From Burkholderiales bacterium (lineage in GTDB: Bacteria; Pseudomonadota; Gammaproteobacteria; Burkholderiales; JACMKV01), in assembly GCA_014379915.1 (NCBI GenBank), contig JACMKV010000251.1:1-9793 (forward strand): a stretch of DNA of 9,793 bases, in the 5' to 3' direction. Under the pieces are notes generated by a model. The model was given only the letters and a program-made list of their open reading frames with translations, was not told where the DNA came from and did not search any database. This document shows, piece by piece, positions 8,844 to 9,793 of this stretch. Every line of letters starts with the position of its first letter. Within the stretch, counting starts at the first letter, position 1. The translations under genes were made by a program, and so were the position numbers.

Positions 8844-9215
8844 TTGAAACGCATCCTCATCATCGAAGATCAGGAAGACCTGCGACGGCTGCTGGCGAGG
8901 ATGCTGACGCTCGAAGGCTTTGAAACGATTACCGCCGAAAACGGCATGACCGGTATTGCCCTCACCCGCGAGCGTCAACCCGACCTCGTGTTTTGCGACC
9001 TTCGCATGCCAGACCTCGACGGTTACGAGGTACTCTCCGCCTTGCGCGCCGATCAGGTGACCGCAAACATTCCGCTGATCTTCGTAACCGCGAGCGCCAA
9101 CCAGTCCGCGCGCCAGCTCGGCCTCGAGCGCGGCGCCGCAGCGTACCTGACCAAGCCGTTCAAGCGCGACGAAATCCTCGAAGTTCTGCGGCGCTGCCTG
9201 CCCGATCCGGAATGA
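8844..9215 (+). CDS. stand-alone receiver (CheY-like) response regulator
   Basis: A 123-residue single-domain response regulator with no output domain. The acidic pocket is IIEDQED (Glu8, Asp9), the phospho-acceptor is Asp52 (FCDLRMPDLDGYEV), the switch residue is Thr82 (FVTASAN) and the conserved lysine is Lys104 (LTKPFK). The start is a TTG at 8844; a stop in the same frame at 8808-8810 and the absence of ATG or GTG leave it as the only reasonable choice. No clear Shine-Dalgarno precedes it, so initiation is probably weak. It stands 187 bases after the kinase, across the palindromic element, and overlaps the next gene by ATGA. It likely receives phosphate from the upstream kinase and may act through protein contact or as a phosphate sink for the GlrR-like regulator; this is inference. 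Confidence 0.92.
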   Translation: MKRILIIEDQEDLRRLLARMLTLEGFETITAENGMTGIALTRERQPDLVFCDLRMPDLDGYEVLSALRADQVTANIPLIFVTASANQSARQLGLERGAAAYLTKPFKRDEILEVLRRCLPDPE

Positions 9216-9793
9216 ACGGCAATTTCGAAAACGCACGCATCCTGATCGTCGACGATGACCCGTCGCTATTGAAACTGTTGGGGATGTTGCTCAAGCTCGA
9301 AGGCTATACCGTCGATGCGGCGGAAAGCGGCGAGCGCGCGCTGTCGCTGCTCGCAGCGGCGCCTCCGCAGCTCATCATCACCGATTTGAAAATGGGCGGC
9401 ATGGATGGGCTTGCGCTGTTCGAAGCCGTGCATCGCAAACACCCTGCCCTGCCGACCATCATTCTGACCGCGCACGGCAACATTCCCGATGCCGTCGGCG
9501 CGACGCGTAGAGGTGTATTCGGCTACTTGAGCAAGCCATTCGAAGCGCAGACCTTGCTCGCAGAAGTGCAAAAAGCGCTGCAACTCGGCGCCTCGGCGTT
9601 CGAGCCCGACGAGGCGTGGAAGAAAACCATCGTCACGCGCAGCCCGGTCATGGAAACCGTGCTCAACGAAGCGCAGCTGATCGCGGCGACCGACGCCAGC
9701 GTGCTGATCTGCGGCGAAACCGGGACCGGCAAGGAGTTGCTCGCACGCGCGATCCACGACGCGAGTCCACGCAATGATCGGCCGTTCATCGCG
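9212..9793 (+). CDS. glrR: GlrR-like sigma-54-dependent response regulator, 5' part
   Basis: The first 194 codons of an NtrC-class activator; the gene runs past the window end (the family is about 440-460 residues). The receiver occupies residues 8-125 with Asp14-Asp16, phospho-acceptor Asp58 (IITDLKMGGMDG), Thr86 (IILTAHG) and Lys108 (YLSKPF). The linker has the pattern DEAWKKTIVTRSPVM, and the AAA+ domain starts with Walker A GETGTGKE (168-175) and AIHDASPR. AHG-x-IPDAV-x-ATRRGVF, W-x-x-x-IVTRSP and AIH-x-ASPRN-x-x-PFIA are close to enterobacterial GlrR (QseF), which activates sigma-54 promoters such as that of the small RNA GlmY. The usual GlrK/QseE kinase with HAMP domain is absent here; a GAF/PAS kinase precedes instead. 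ATG 9212 overlaps the stop of the receiver gene in ATGA, indicating translational coupling. The C-terminal DNA-binding domain and the GAFTGA loop are beyond the window. Confidence 0.88.
   Translation, partial: MNGNFENARILIVDDDPSLLKLLGMLLKLEGYTVDAAESGERALSLLAAAPPQLIITDLKMGGMDGLALFEAVHRKHPALPTIILTAHGNIPDAVGATRRGVFGYLSKPFEAQTLLAEVQKALQLGASAFEPDEAWKKTIVTRSPVMETVLNEAQLIAATDASVLICGETGTGKELLARAIHDASPRNDRPFIA

Overview
The window is GC-rich and densely coded, with every supported gene on the + strand. It looks like a chromosomal segment of a betaproteobacterium. The evidence is a methylcitrate-type citrate synthase next to an AcnA-type aconitase, a DUF2863-like protein (a family I know essentially from Betaproteobacteria), and a GlrR-type sigma-54 activator. 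I cannot fix the genus from the sequence.

Region 1 (1-4663) is carbon metabolism. It opens inside a 2-methylcitrate synthase gene (prpC, 5' end outside the window) and closes with a full-length AcnA-type aconitate hydratase (acnA) that carries an unusual hydrophilic insert before its first cluster cysteine. Between them lies a relic toxin-antitoxin locus. The AbrB/VapB-like antitoxin is intact with a strong Shine-Dalgarno. The PIN-domain VapC toxin is broken twice, by a frameshift near 1530 and an in-frame TAG at 1583. The stop codon of the toxin remnant lies inside the acnA ribosome binding site.

Region 2 (4664-6058) holds a probable 3' hairpin of acnA, then a 383-residue DUF2863-like protein of unknown function. 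Its start codon is separated from its only good Shine-Dalgarno by a small perfect hairpin. Three 14-nt tandem repeats follow its stop codon.

Region 3 (6059-9793) is a signalling cassette. It contains a soluble GAF-PAS-PAS-PAS histidine kinase of 865 residues, a stand-alone receiver protein, and the first 194 codons of a GlrR-like sigma-54-dependent response regulator that runs off the window. The last two overlap by ATGA and are probably translationally coupled. Between kinase and receiver sits a palindromic REP/MITE-like element of about 195 bp. It is built of units of about 47 nt in alternating orientation and supplies the last dozen or so codons and the stop codon of the kinase. The likely circuit is a cytoplasmic signal sensed by the kinase, phosphotransfer to one or both receivers, and sigma-54 promoter activation by the GlrR-like protein.

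I see no CRISPR array, tRNA, rRNA, complete insertion sequence or prophage gene. Most of the window is ordinary housekeeping and regulatory DNA. The points worth a second look are the decayed toxin, the palindromic element inside the signalling operon, the kinase/receiver/GlrR arrangement and the AcnA insert.
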